Of a DNA stretch of 64,000 nt, positions 50,431-57,715 are shown piece by piece. The translations under genes were made by a program, and so were the position numbers. Every line of letters begins with the position of its first letter. Positions within the stretch are counted from its first letter, which is position 1. The DNA lies in assembly GCF_900163795.1 (NCBI RefSeq), contig NZ_FWFD01000009.1:124001-188000 (forward strand), written 5' to 3'. Source of the DNA: Vagococcus fluvialis bH819 (GTDB lineage Bacteria; Bacillota; Bacilli; Lactobacillales; Vagococcaceae). Below the pieces are notes generated by a model. It was not told the DNA's origin and searched no databases. It saw nothing but the letters and a program-made list of their open reading frames with translations.

Positions 50431-51975
50431 TTACTTTTTTAATTTTATATTGGTTGGTTGAGTCGCTTTTATTTGTGGGTATTTTTGCAAATAATCTGAT
50501 ATCAGTTCAGTCATATCAATTGTTATTTCTCTCACAATTTTATCAGGTCCAAACATAAAATAGTCCCCACCACCAACTGCGCGATATTGATTCATCACTA
50601 CTTCTAAACGATCATCATTTTTCACTTCTTGGCCATTGTAACATAATTGTGTTACACGGCTGCCTTTTTCTTTTGTGATATCAAAACAATAATCAATTCC
50701 ACTATAAAGATCATAGTTGTAATGCTCAACTTTAGGCTCTAAAAACTCTTTACTTACACATAATTGATTCTCTTGATCCAAATCAAAGTAGCTTGCACAT
50801 CTTTCTAAAGCCTCTTTCAAGTCCGCTCCAGAAATATTTAAAACAGCGACAGTATTTGGGTAAATATAGTTCGTTACAATATCACGCATGCTAATGCTTT
50901 CACCAAAACCAGTGCCATTATTATCAAATAATGCAGTACCTGAGATGTCGACTCCAGTCACTTCTTTTTGGACATCTTGGATGAATTCAATATACGGATG
51001 ACTATGTATTCTGACGTCCATCGGATCTGTAATTATCATATTACCACTTACCGATCCTTGTGGTTCATCCAGCCAATTCTCGACTTGATCTAATAATGGT
51101 AAAAAATGAGTATGCAATTCTTTATTTTCAGTGACTTGTTCCATTTCGATTAAAGAGGCTTTTGAATGAGTGACTTGTCGACTCGTCGCATCATAGTTTA
51201 GATCGACACGAGCTAAATATCGGCCTTTATCTCCTGGTTGTGTCACCGGACAAGTTCCTTCATTTAACGTAATTACACGGTGCTGATGTCCTGTTAATAA
51301 AACATCAATCCCTTCAACTTCATGAAGAAGTGCGTAACCTTCATTCTCACCTGTTAGAACTTCTGTGGGTTCTCCTGTTTCTAAATCACGTTCAAATCCT
51401 CCATGATAACTAACAACTATAACATCTGCTTCTTCTCTTAATTTAGGAACAAACTCTTTAGCCGTTTCTAAAGCTGATTTAAAGATTAAACCTTCAACTG
51501 TTTTTGGTTGTTCCCAGTTAGGAATATATTGCGTAGTTAATCCTAAAATCGCTATTTTTACTCCTTCACGCTCAGTAATAATATAAGGACAATTGGTTAA
51601 AAATTCACCATTATCCTTTAAAATATTCGCACAAATAATTGGATAGTTTAATTTATTAATAGTATTTTCTAAAAACTCTAATCCGTAATTAAATTCATGG
51701 TTGCCTAAAACACCACAATCATAACCCATCTCATTCATAACATCAGCCATAGAGCCTTTTTCAGGGTTTTTAGCTAAAAAATAACTTAATGGTGAACCTT
51801 GCAAGAAATCCCCATTATCAATCTTTAATAATGATCCTTCAACTGAATTCTCAATTGTTAGCATTTTTTCTTTAACTTTTGTTAAGCCGAAAGCCAAAGA
51901 TTGTTCTCTTTTTCTAAAATCTGTTGGATATAAGTAACCATGAGTGTCACTTGTTGATAATATTGTTAACTTCAT
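50431..51975 (-). CDS. Metallophosphatase / 5'-nucleotidase family protein (UshA/CpdB-like), cytosolic
   Basis: A 514-residue two-domain enzyme. The N-terminal calcineurin-like metallophosphatase domain shows all metal motifs: STSDTHGY (Asp10, His12), LKIDNGDFLQG, LGNHEFNYG, SYHGGFE and LLTGHQHR. The C-terminal 5'-nucleotidase substrate domain follows (FDNNGTGFGESI, MNQYRAVGGGDYFMF). Related enzymes are secreted, but this one begins directly with the catalytic domain and has no signal peptide. It closes the PhnDCEE operon, 11 bases after the second permease gene, so it probably releases phosphate from an imported ester. Confidence 0.88.
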   Translation of the reverse strand: MKLTILSTSDTHGYLYPTDFRKREQSLAFGLTKVKEKMLTIENSVEGSLLKIDNGDFLQGSPLSYFLAKNPEKGSMADVMNEMGYDCGVLGNHEFNYGLEFLENTINKLNYPIICANILKDNGEFLTNCPYIITEREGVKIAILGLTTQYIPNWEQPKTVEGLIFKSALETAKEFVPKLREEADVIVVSYHGGFERDLETGEPTEVLTGENEGYALLHEVEGIDVLLTGHQHRVITLNEGTCPVTQPGDKGRYLARVDLNYDATSRQVTHSKASLIEMEQVTENKELHTHFLPLLDQVENWLDEPQGSVSGNMIITDPMDVRIHSHPYIEFIQDVQKEVTGVDISGTALFDNNGTGFGESISMRDIVTNYIYPNTVAVLNISGADLKEALERCASYFDLDQENQLCVSKEFLEPKVEHYNYDLYSGIDYCFDITKEKGSRVTQLCYNGQEVKNDDRLEVVMNQYRAVGGGDYFMFGPDKIVREITIDMTELISDYLQKYPQIKATQPTNIKLKK

Positions 51976-51986
51976 TGAACTCTCCC

Positions 51987-52796
51987 TTATCCATTAACTA
52001 ATTTATTTCTTAATTTGTTAGAAACAACCTCAACAATTAAGATAAGAATGATTAAACCGATTAAAATTGAGCCTACTTGATTCCAACGATATGAGTTCAT
52101 CGCAAAAATAAGTGGAGAACCAATCCCACCAGCTCCTACTAAACCTAAAATAGTGGCATCCCTTAAATTCATATCAAAACGATAGATTGTTATTGATGAA
52201 AAGTTAGCAATTAATTGAGGAATAATGCCAAAACGAATCTTTTCAAATGTTGTACATCCCATTGAATCCATTGCTTCAAGAACACCATGATCAATATCTT
52301 CAATGATGTCTACATATAGTTTTGAGACCATTCCAATTGATGTTAGCGACATCGTCATAGCGCCTGCAAATGGTCCTGGTCCTGTCACACGAACAAACAT
52401 TAATCCGTAAACTAATGCCGGAACTGTTCTAATCACAATAACTAAAAATCTCATGACTAAGTAAACTGGTTTTGGAACAATACTTGGTGCCATTAAAAAA
52501 GCGACTGGAATCGAAAGAATAGCTCCAAAAATAGTTCCTATAAATGCAATACAAATTGTTTCAAATAATAAGTAAAAAACACCTTGATTAGTAAAATTCC
52601 ATAGTAAGTCCATATCGGGTGTTAAAATCCCTTGAATAATCTTACTTGCTATTTTCCAACCGCCTTCATCTACTGCGTTAAATTGAATCGCAGAAAGCGA
52701 CCAAATAAAAGAACCAACAATAATCGTTGTCAACAGTAAATACTGCATTTTTTTAGAAGGTTCTTGTCTTAATTTTGCTTCTATTGCTTGATTCAT
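51987..52796 (-). CDS. phnE: Phosphonate-type ABC transporter permease (second PhnE)
   Basis: Start chosen at ATG 52796 after AAGGAG; an ATG five codons earlier is part of that site. The 269-residue protein has about six transmembrane helices and the permease-ATPase contact motif SMGCTTFEKIRFGIIPQ near residue 175, plus the family end segment ATILGLVGAGGIGSPL. Two unlike PhnE copies usually form the channel heterodimer. It lies between the first permease gene and the nucleotidase gene. Confidence 0.9.
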   Translation of the reverse strand: MNQAIEAKLRQEPSKKMQYLLLTTIIVGSFIWSLSAIQFNAVDEGGWKIASKIIQGILTPDMDLLWNFTNQGVFYLLFETICIAFIGTIFGAILSIPVAFLMAPSIVPKPVYLVMRFLVIVIRTVPALVYGLMFVRVTGPGPFAGAMTMSLTSIGMVSKLYVDIIEDIDHGVLEAMDSMGCTTFEKIRFGIIPQLIANFSSITIYRFDMNLRDATILGLVGAGGIGSPLIFAMNSYRWNQVGSILIGLIILILIVEVVSNKLRNKLVNG

Positions 52797-52811
52797 TATG
52801 TTCTCCTTCAT

Positions 52812-53624
52812 CTATTGTAACTTTTTACGTGCGTATTCACTGATTGTTTCAATAATAGCAACTGTTATTACTAAAACGACTAATATAGTTCCTACATTCG
52901 CATATTCGCGCCAACCTAATTGTTCATTTAAAATAATACCTAATCCACCAGCTCCAACATAACCTAAAATTGAAGCATATCTTAAATTACCTTCAAAATT
53001 AAAAAGAGTCGTTGATAAAAAAGTAGGTAAAATTTCTGGTACCACTGCATAGCGGAAAGCTTGGAAACGTGTCATACCTAATGATTCCAAGGCTTCAAAA
53101 GTTGACATATCTAGTGATTCAATTTGCTCATAGGTTAGTTTTCCAACATAAGCTACAGTGAAAATAAAGATAGCTAAAGTTCCTGCCATTGTACCTAGAC
53201 CAAAAATAAAAGTGGCAATAAGAGCAGTCACAATTGTTGGTAACGTTCGTAAGATACTAAATAATAGCTTAAAAAAACCTGTAATCATTCGATTATGTAC
53301 AATATTTGATGAAGCTAACAACGCTAAGGGGATTGAAACAATTGCTCCAACTAGTGAACCTAATAAAGACATTTTAATCGTATCAAAAAGCGGTGCCCAA
53401 ACTCGATCTAAAAATGATAAATCTGGCGGAAACATTCCTTTCAAAATAACAAAAAATTGCTCTCCACGAGTAATAAGTGCATAAAAATCAAATTTAGTTA
53501 CTTTCATTGCAATAACAGTAAAAACAAAAAGAATTAAAACTACAAATGGTGTGATTGATGGCTTTTCGATCACCGTTTTTCCATTGCTTAAAGTAATGGT
53601 TTTTCCTTTCAATAGTGTTTTCAT
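52812..53624 (-). CDS. phnE: Phosphonate-type ABC transporter permease (first PhnE)
   Basis: A 270-residue permease with about six transmembrane helices. The EAA-like motif is SLGMTRFQAFRYAVVPEILP near residue 182, and the end segment RYASILGYVGAGGLGIIL mirrors the second copy. It lies two bases after phnC, and its stop lies one base before the first ATG of the next frame. It forms the membrane channel with the second PhnE. Confidence 0.91.
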   Translation of the reverse strand: MKTLLKGKTITLSNGKTVIEKPSITPFVVLILFVFTVIAMKVTKFDFYALITRGEQFFVILKGMFPPDLSFLDRVWAPLFDTIKMSLLGSLVGAIVSIPLALLASSNIVHNRMITGFFKLLFSILRTLPTIVTALIATFIFGLGTMAGTLAIFIFTVAYVGKLTYEQIESLDMSTFEALESLGMTRFQAFRYAVVPEILPTFLSTTLFNFEGNLRYASILGYVGAGGLGIILNEQLGWREYANVGTILVVLVITVAIIETISEYARKKLQ

Positions 53625-53626
53625 GT

Positions 53627-54379
53627 TTATTTACCTTCCTGTTCATCTTTCAAGTAAATTTTATCTAACACGTCTTGTGTAACTTTATCTGAGGGACCAT
53701 CATAAACAATTTCACCTTTACGAATACCAATCACACGATCAGCGTATTCTAAAGCTAAGTCCACATGATGAATGTTGATTAAAACAGAAATATTTAGATC
53801 TTGATTAATTCGTTTAAAATCGTCCATAACAACTTTTGCTGTCACAGGATCAAGTGCTGCGACTGGCTCGTCAGCTAAAATAACTTCTGGTTTTTTTGCT
53901 AATGTTCGTGCTAATGCTACACGTTGTTGTTGGCCACCTGATAGTTGATCCACACGAATATACGCTTTATCTAAAATGCCAACATTGTCTAAACTTTCTA
54001 AAGCAGTAATTTTTGCCTCTTCTGGGAAAACCCCTAATAATCTTCTCCACCAAGATAATTCAGGTACCGCTGAAATTAAAACATTTTTTAAAACTGAGGC
54101 ACGTGTAATCAAGTTGAACGATTGGAAAATCATTCCAATGGTTTTTCTGAAATCACGTACTTCTTTTCCCTTAATATTTTTAACATCTGTTCCATTCACC
54201 ATTAAAGTACCATCTGTAATATCGTGCATCCGATTAATGCAACGAATTAATGTTGATTTTCCAGCACCTGATAAACCAATAATAGCAACAAACTCACCTT
54301 GCTCAATTTCTAAATTAATGTCTTTTAGTCCAACATATCCATTCGGGTATTTCTTTTGGACATTATCAAATTTAATCAT
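53627..54379 (-). CDS. phnC: Phosphonate-type ABC transporter ATP-binding protein
   Basis: A 250-residue ATPase with Walker A GLSGAGKST near residue 35, signature LSGGQQQRVALAR near 145 and Walker B VILADEPVAALDP near 165. The insert VLISAVPELSWWRRLLGVFPE between Walker A and the signature is typical of PhnC. It follows phnD after a terminator-like hairpin and precedes both permease genes closely. Confidence 0.93.
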   Translation of the reverse strand: MIKFDNVQKKYPNGYVGLKDINLEIEQGEFVAIIGLSGAGKSTLIRCINRMHDITDGTLMVNGTDVKNIKGKEVRDFRKTIGMIFQSFNLITRASVLKNVLISAVPELSWWRRLLGVFPEEAKITALESLDNVGILDKAYIRVDQLSGGQQQRVALARTLAKKPEVILADEPVAALDPVTAKVVMDDFKRINQDLNISVLINIHHVDLALEYADRVIGIRKGEIVYDGPSDKVTQDVLDKIYLKDEQEGK

Positions 54380-54393
54380 AATATTCCTTTCTT

Positions 54394-54434
54394 AAAAATA
54401 AACTGTCGCTATTTTTACATAGCCACAGTTTATT
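54394..54434 (-). terminator. Hairpin between phnD and phnC (partial terminator)
   Basis: On the minus strand AATAAACTGT and ACAGTTTATT form a perfect 10-bp outer stem with inner CTAT/ATAG pairs, followed by TTTTT. It would reduce expression of phnC and the permeases relative to the binding protein. Confidence 0.78.
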
Positions 54435-54456
54435 CATCTCTATCAAAAAGAGGCAT

Positions 54457-55506
54457 TTATTTTTTAGTTGATTCTTGAATCATCTTTTGAGCTTTACGTT
54501 CATTGTCGTAATCTTTAGATGTTGATTCTTTATAACCTTCATGACTGTAAATCTCGATAACTTTTTTACCTTCTTCAGTTTTTCCGATATTGATAAATGC
54601 TTTTTGTAAAGCTTTTTTCAAATCATCATCCATCACCTTAGAATTTTTACTAACAGAAATTGTATCATTATAAATAGCTGGTGTTACGCCAATAACGTTG
54701 GTTTCATCCCAGATACCTTTTTCACGGTTATATTCTTTTGTCCAATTCTTTTCAAAATCACGACGAGCATCTGCATAAGCTAATACAACATCAACTTGAC
54801 CTGATGCCAAACGAGCAAAGGCACTACCGTAAGAATCAGATTGAACGATATTTTTTAACTCAGATAAGTTTTTGTCAAAGTTTTCTTTCATCCATAAACT
54901 CGGGTAAATATAACCAGCTGGTGAAGAAGAACTCATTACACTCCAAGAAGCCCCATTAACATCTTCCCAAGATAATTCTTTTCCTTCATTAACTTTTTTA
55001 GCTAATGCTTGTCCTTTTGATGAAGGCCCAGCAATCATAAGCGCACGATATGATTCAGCTTGCTTATCTGTTGGTTTTGTTGGCTTATTATCATTCCAAT
55101 CTTTTGCTTTATCAGAATCAATTGAAAGACCTGCACGAGTTGCAGTTAATAGTACTTCAGCACCATCATCATATAATACATATGTTCCACCTGGTATAAA
55201 TCCAACATCTAATGTTCCAGATGATAACGACTCACCCACAGCTTCAAAGTTGGTACCTACTGTAATATCGATGTTCTTAACGTCATATCCTTCTTTTTTC
55301 AACTCTTCTTGTAGCAAGTTTTTTAAAGGATCTGTAGCAGAAACAATTTCTTCTGGGTCACGTGAAGGAACGAATCCAACTGATAATTTATCAATTGACT
55401 TTGAACCATCTGAATTTTTTTTGTCTCCATCTGATTTCCCACCACATGCAGTCAACGTTACAACCAATGCTAAAACGCCAGCATACTTAAATACCTTCTT
55501 AAACAA
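54457..55506 (-). CDS. phnD: Phosphonate/phosphate-type ABC transporter substrate-binding lipoprotein (PhnD)
   Basis: A 349-residue binding protein with a lipoprotein signal (LVVTLTACGG, lipidated Cys21). The mature part carries PhnD-type segments: SVGFVPSRDPEEIV near residue 42, VGFIPGGTYVLY near 101, and SSSSPAGYIYPSLWM near 192. Start is a TTG eight bases after AGGGGG. The ligand may be a phosphonate, phosphite or phosphate ester; no C-P lyase or phosphonatase genes are adjacent. It is the first gene of the operon, followed by a hairpin before phnC. Confidence 0.92.
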   Translation of the reverse strand: MFKKVFKYAGVLALVVTLTACGGKSDGDKKNSDGSKSIDKLSVGFVPSRDPEEIVSATDPLKNLLQEELKKEGYDVKNIDITVGTNFEAVGESLSSGTLDVGFIPGGTYVLYDDGAEVLLTATRAGLSIDSDKAKDWNDNKPTKPTDKQAESYRALMIAGPSSKGQALAKKVNEGKELSWEDVNGASWSVMSSSSPAGYIYPSLWMKENFDKNLSELKNIVQSDSYGSAFARLASGQVDVVLAYADARRDFEKNWTKEYNREKGIWDETNVIGVTPAIYNDTISVSKNSKVMDDDLKKALQKAFINIGKTEEGKKVIEIYSHEGYKESTSKDYDNERKAQKMIQESTKK

Positions 55507-55750
55507 TAATATTTCCCCCTAAAAAGCTTTATTATGTACATTTTGTACTGCATTGAGTATATCATCAGTTATTCTATAATTCTATGAATTACATGATTTA
55601 AACCTATATTTTACATTTATAATACCTATTATTTATTCTTTATAACAATTAAACGGATTTCCCTAAACTTTAACTCATTTAACATTCATTTTTTTAATTA
55701 AAATGCCATTTTATTTTGTAAGACTTTGGTCTGATTTCATCAGATACCTG

Positions 55751-55779
55751 TTGACACCTTATACATCGTCTCGTATAGT
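55751..55779 (+). promoter_or_regulatory. Promoter of the padR operon
   Basis: Consensus TTGACA and TATAGT boxes with a 17-base spacer, about 26 bases before the padR start codon. Confidence 0.88.
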
Positions 55780-55790
55780 ATAAGGTGTCA
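55752..55790 (+). promoter_or_regulatory. Operator-like inverted repeat over the padR promoter
   Basis: Perfect 13-base arms TGACACCTTATAC and GTATAAGGTGTCA flank a 13-base centre. The repeat covers the -35 box, the spacer and the -10 box. Inside it a smaller TATAC/GTATA palindrome is centred on the spacer. Position and symmetry suggest that PadR represses its own operon; an RNA hairpin is an alternative reading but would start before the transcript. Confidence 0.75.
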
Positions 55791-55804
55791 GGAGGGATAA
55801 TGTT

Positions 55805-56119
55805 TTGGATATACAATTACGTCGTGGTTTACTTGATTACTGTGTATTAGCTGTTCTTAAAGAAGCCGACTCATATGGATACATGATTATCAAAAAAATG
55901 ACCCCCATTTTAGAAATATCTGAATCAACTCTTTATCCTATTTTAAAAAGATTAGAAACTAATTCTTTCGTCTCTTCCTATTCAGTTGAGCATAATGGGA
56001 GGTTAAGAAAATATTACAAAATAACGACTAAAGGGATTCAAAAACTCATTTCATTTAACGATGAATGGTCTGAAATTGAAAAAGTATATTACTATATAAA
56101 AGGAGCTAACGAAGGATGA
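55805..56119 (+). CDS. PadR family transcriptional regulator
   Basis: A 104-residue winged-helix protein. Start is TTG, eight bases after GGAGGG. Family features are RRGLLDYCVLAVLKEADSYGY (residues 6-26), the recognition helix SESTLYPILKRLE near 38-50 and the wing GRLRKYYKITTKG near 64-76. PadR proteins usually repress membrane-stress or export operons. It overlaps the next gene by four bases and lies behind a palindrome-covered promoter, indicating autoregulation. The inducing signal is unknown. Confidence 0.92.
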   Translation: MDIQLRRGLLDYCVLAVLKEADSYGYMIIKKMTPILEISESTLYPILKRLETNSFVSSYSVEHNGRLRKYYKITTKGIQKLISFNDEWSEIEKVYYYIKGANEG

Positions 56120-56697
56120 CACAAAATCAATTTATTACTACATTAAGACGTGAACTACTGAAAAGAAATGTTCTCGATACAGAAACACACATCAATTATT
56201 ATCAAGAAATCATTGCAGATTACATTGAAGATGGCTTTACAGAGGAATCAGCTGTTGCTAAAATTGGTGCAATAGATGATATTGTAGCCACTATTACTAA
56301 AGAAAAAAATCAACCCATCGACGTTATACATAAAAATTCAAAAAGTCCTTTAATTTGGACCTTATTAATTATTGGTTCACCGCTATGGTTATCAATTTTA
56401 TTATCTATTATTTTATTGATTGCTTCAGGTATTATTATTTTATGGTGTCTCCCTTTAACATTAGGTTCTTTAAGTTTTGCTTTTTTACTTACAGGTATCG
56501 TGAGTTTAGTGGGGGCGACTTTTAATAGCGGCATTTACTATGTCGTGACACAATTAGGAGTTGGTATCTTCACAGCTGGATTAGGCTTACTTTTATTACT
56601 TGGAACAACCTACTCTTCTCAAGTTATTTTTTCATTAACCAAAAAATTAAGTACTCCATTAACTAGAATTTTTAGGCAGAAAGGAAGGCTATTCTAA
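56116..56697 (+). CDS. DUF1700 / HAAS domain membrane protein
   Basis: A 193-residue protein with an N-terminal helical HAAS-type unit (RRELLKRNV, then YYQEIIADYIEDGFTEESAVAKIG, residues 10-55) and about four transmembrane helices (residues 76 to 178). This pair (PadR then DUF1700) is a common Firmicutes module thought to link a membrane sensor to the repressor. It overlaps padR by four bases, and its stop shares a base with the next start. Confidence 0.87.
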   Translation: MTQNQFITTLRRELLKRNVLDTETHINYYQEIIADYIEDGFTEESAVAKIGAIDDIVATITKEKNQPIDVIHKNSKSPLIWTLLIIGSPLWLSILLSIILLIASGIIILWCLPLTLGSLSFAFLLTGIVSLVGATFNSGIYYVVTQLGVGIFTAGLGLLLLLGTTYSSQVIFSLTKKLSTPLTRIFRQKGRLF

Positions 56698-56867
56698 TGA
56701 AATATTCCAAAGAATTTAGTAAAAAAATTGTTTTAATTAGTGTGGGAATGATGATTACTGGTTTTGTGGTTACTGCTTTAGGTTTTTCTATGTCTGGAGC
56801 AAATTACAAAAAATATCAAACTGACGATAAAAAATGGTATCAAGTTATTTCAATTTTAAAAAATTAA
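56697..56867 (+). CDS. Small single-pass membrane protein (56 residues)
   Basis: A 56-codon frame that starts within the stop of the DUF1700 gene (TAATG), after AAGGAAGG. It has one hydrophobic segment (about residues 11-31: IVLISVGMMITGFVVTALGF) and a polar tail with KKYQTDDKKWYQV. The tight coupling, ribosome binding site and membrane helix support a real gene. In related operons a longer DUF4097 protein often occupies this place, so this could be a shortened relative or a separate small protein. Confidence 0.7.
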   Translation: MKYSKEFSKKIVLISVGMMITGFVVTALGFSMSGANYKKYQTDDKKWYQVISILKN

Positions 56868-56917
56868 TTACACATAAATTTGCTATATTATCTTCTGACT
56901 TTCTCTTATTAATTCTA

Positions 56918-56946
56918 TTGTCGCAATAAACCTTTCGTGGTAAAAT
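56918..56946 (+). promoter_or_regulatory. Promoter of plsY
   Basis: TTGTCG and TAAAAT boxes with a 17-base spacer, about 25 bases before the plsY start. Confidence 0.65.
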
Positions 56947-56970
56947 TACTTTTAACCTAAGGAGGTTTTT

Positions 56971-57606
56971 TTGTTGAAAGAAGTATTATTTTTAGTGATT
57001 GCTTATCTTTTAGGGTCACTACAATCTGGGGTTTGGATTGGTCAACTATTTTATAAAAAAGATATTAGAAATTTTGGCAGCGGAAATACAGGAACAACTA
57101 ACACATTTCGAGTTTTAGGGAAAAAAGCTGGAACTATTGTTTTATTCATGGATATTTTAAAAGGAACATTAGCCACTTCTCTTCCTATTATTTTTAACTT
57201 ACCACTTAACCCTTTATGGTTTGGTGTAGCTGCGATATTAGGTCATACATTCCCTATTTTCGGTAAATTCAAAGGTGGAAAAGCCGTAGCTACGAGTGCT
57301 GGAATGTTACTTGCATATAGCCCTTTGTTTTTTGTTTATTCGGCTAGTATTTTTATTATTCTACTATATTTGACAAGTATGGTTAGTTTAACAAGTATGC
57401 TCAGTGCTTTACTTATCGCAACCTCAACTGTTTTACTACCCATATTTTTCCCTGCTATCTTACAACAACAAGATTGGCTACTCACAATTTTAGCTGCCTC
57501 GATTACATTATTTATAATCATAAGACATCGAGATAATATTAAAAGAATAAAAAATGGTACCGAAAGTCGTGTACCTTTCGGATTAAACAAATCAGAAAAA
57601 AAATAA
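56971..57606 (+). CDS. plsY: Acyl-phosphate:glycerol-3-phosphate acyltransferase
   Basis: A 211-residue integral membrane enzyme that makes lysophosphatidate from acyl phosphate. The conserved loops are [25 protein letters not shown] (residues 15 on), the [21 protein letters not shown] segment near 91 and the C-terminal [14 protein letters not shown]. Start is one of two adjacent TTG codons after AAGGAGG. It is transcribed alone, with its own promoter and terminator. In Firmicutes plsY often lies near parE, here some 9 kb away. Confidence 0.95.
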   Translation: MLKEVLFLVIAYLLGSLQSGVWIGQLFYKKDIRNFGSGNTGTTNTFRVLGKKAGTIVLFMDILKGTLATSLPIIFNLPLNPLWFGVAAILGHTFPIFGKFKGGKAVATSAGMLLAYSPLFFVYSASIFIILLYLTSMVSLTSMLSALLIATSTVLLPIFFPAILQQQDWLLTILAASITLFIIIRHRDNIKRIKNGTESRVPFGLNKSEKK

Positions 57607-57628
57607 GAGCCCAGGCTCTTTTTTTTAT
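57605..57628 (+). terminator. Terminator after plsY
   Basis: A short GC-rich stem AAGAGC / GCTCTT with a 4-base loop and eight T, starting at the stop codon. Confidence 0.88.
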
Positions 57629-57715
57629 TTCATTCTTTCTCATAATAATAAGGAATCAGTCTTATTTTTTTCTGCTGATATTGGTATAATGAAAGGTATA
57701 AAGGAGGTTGTACAA

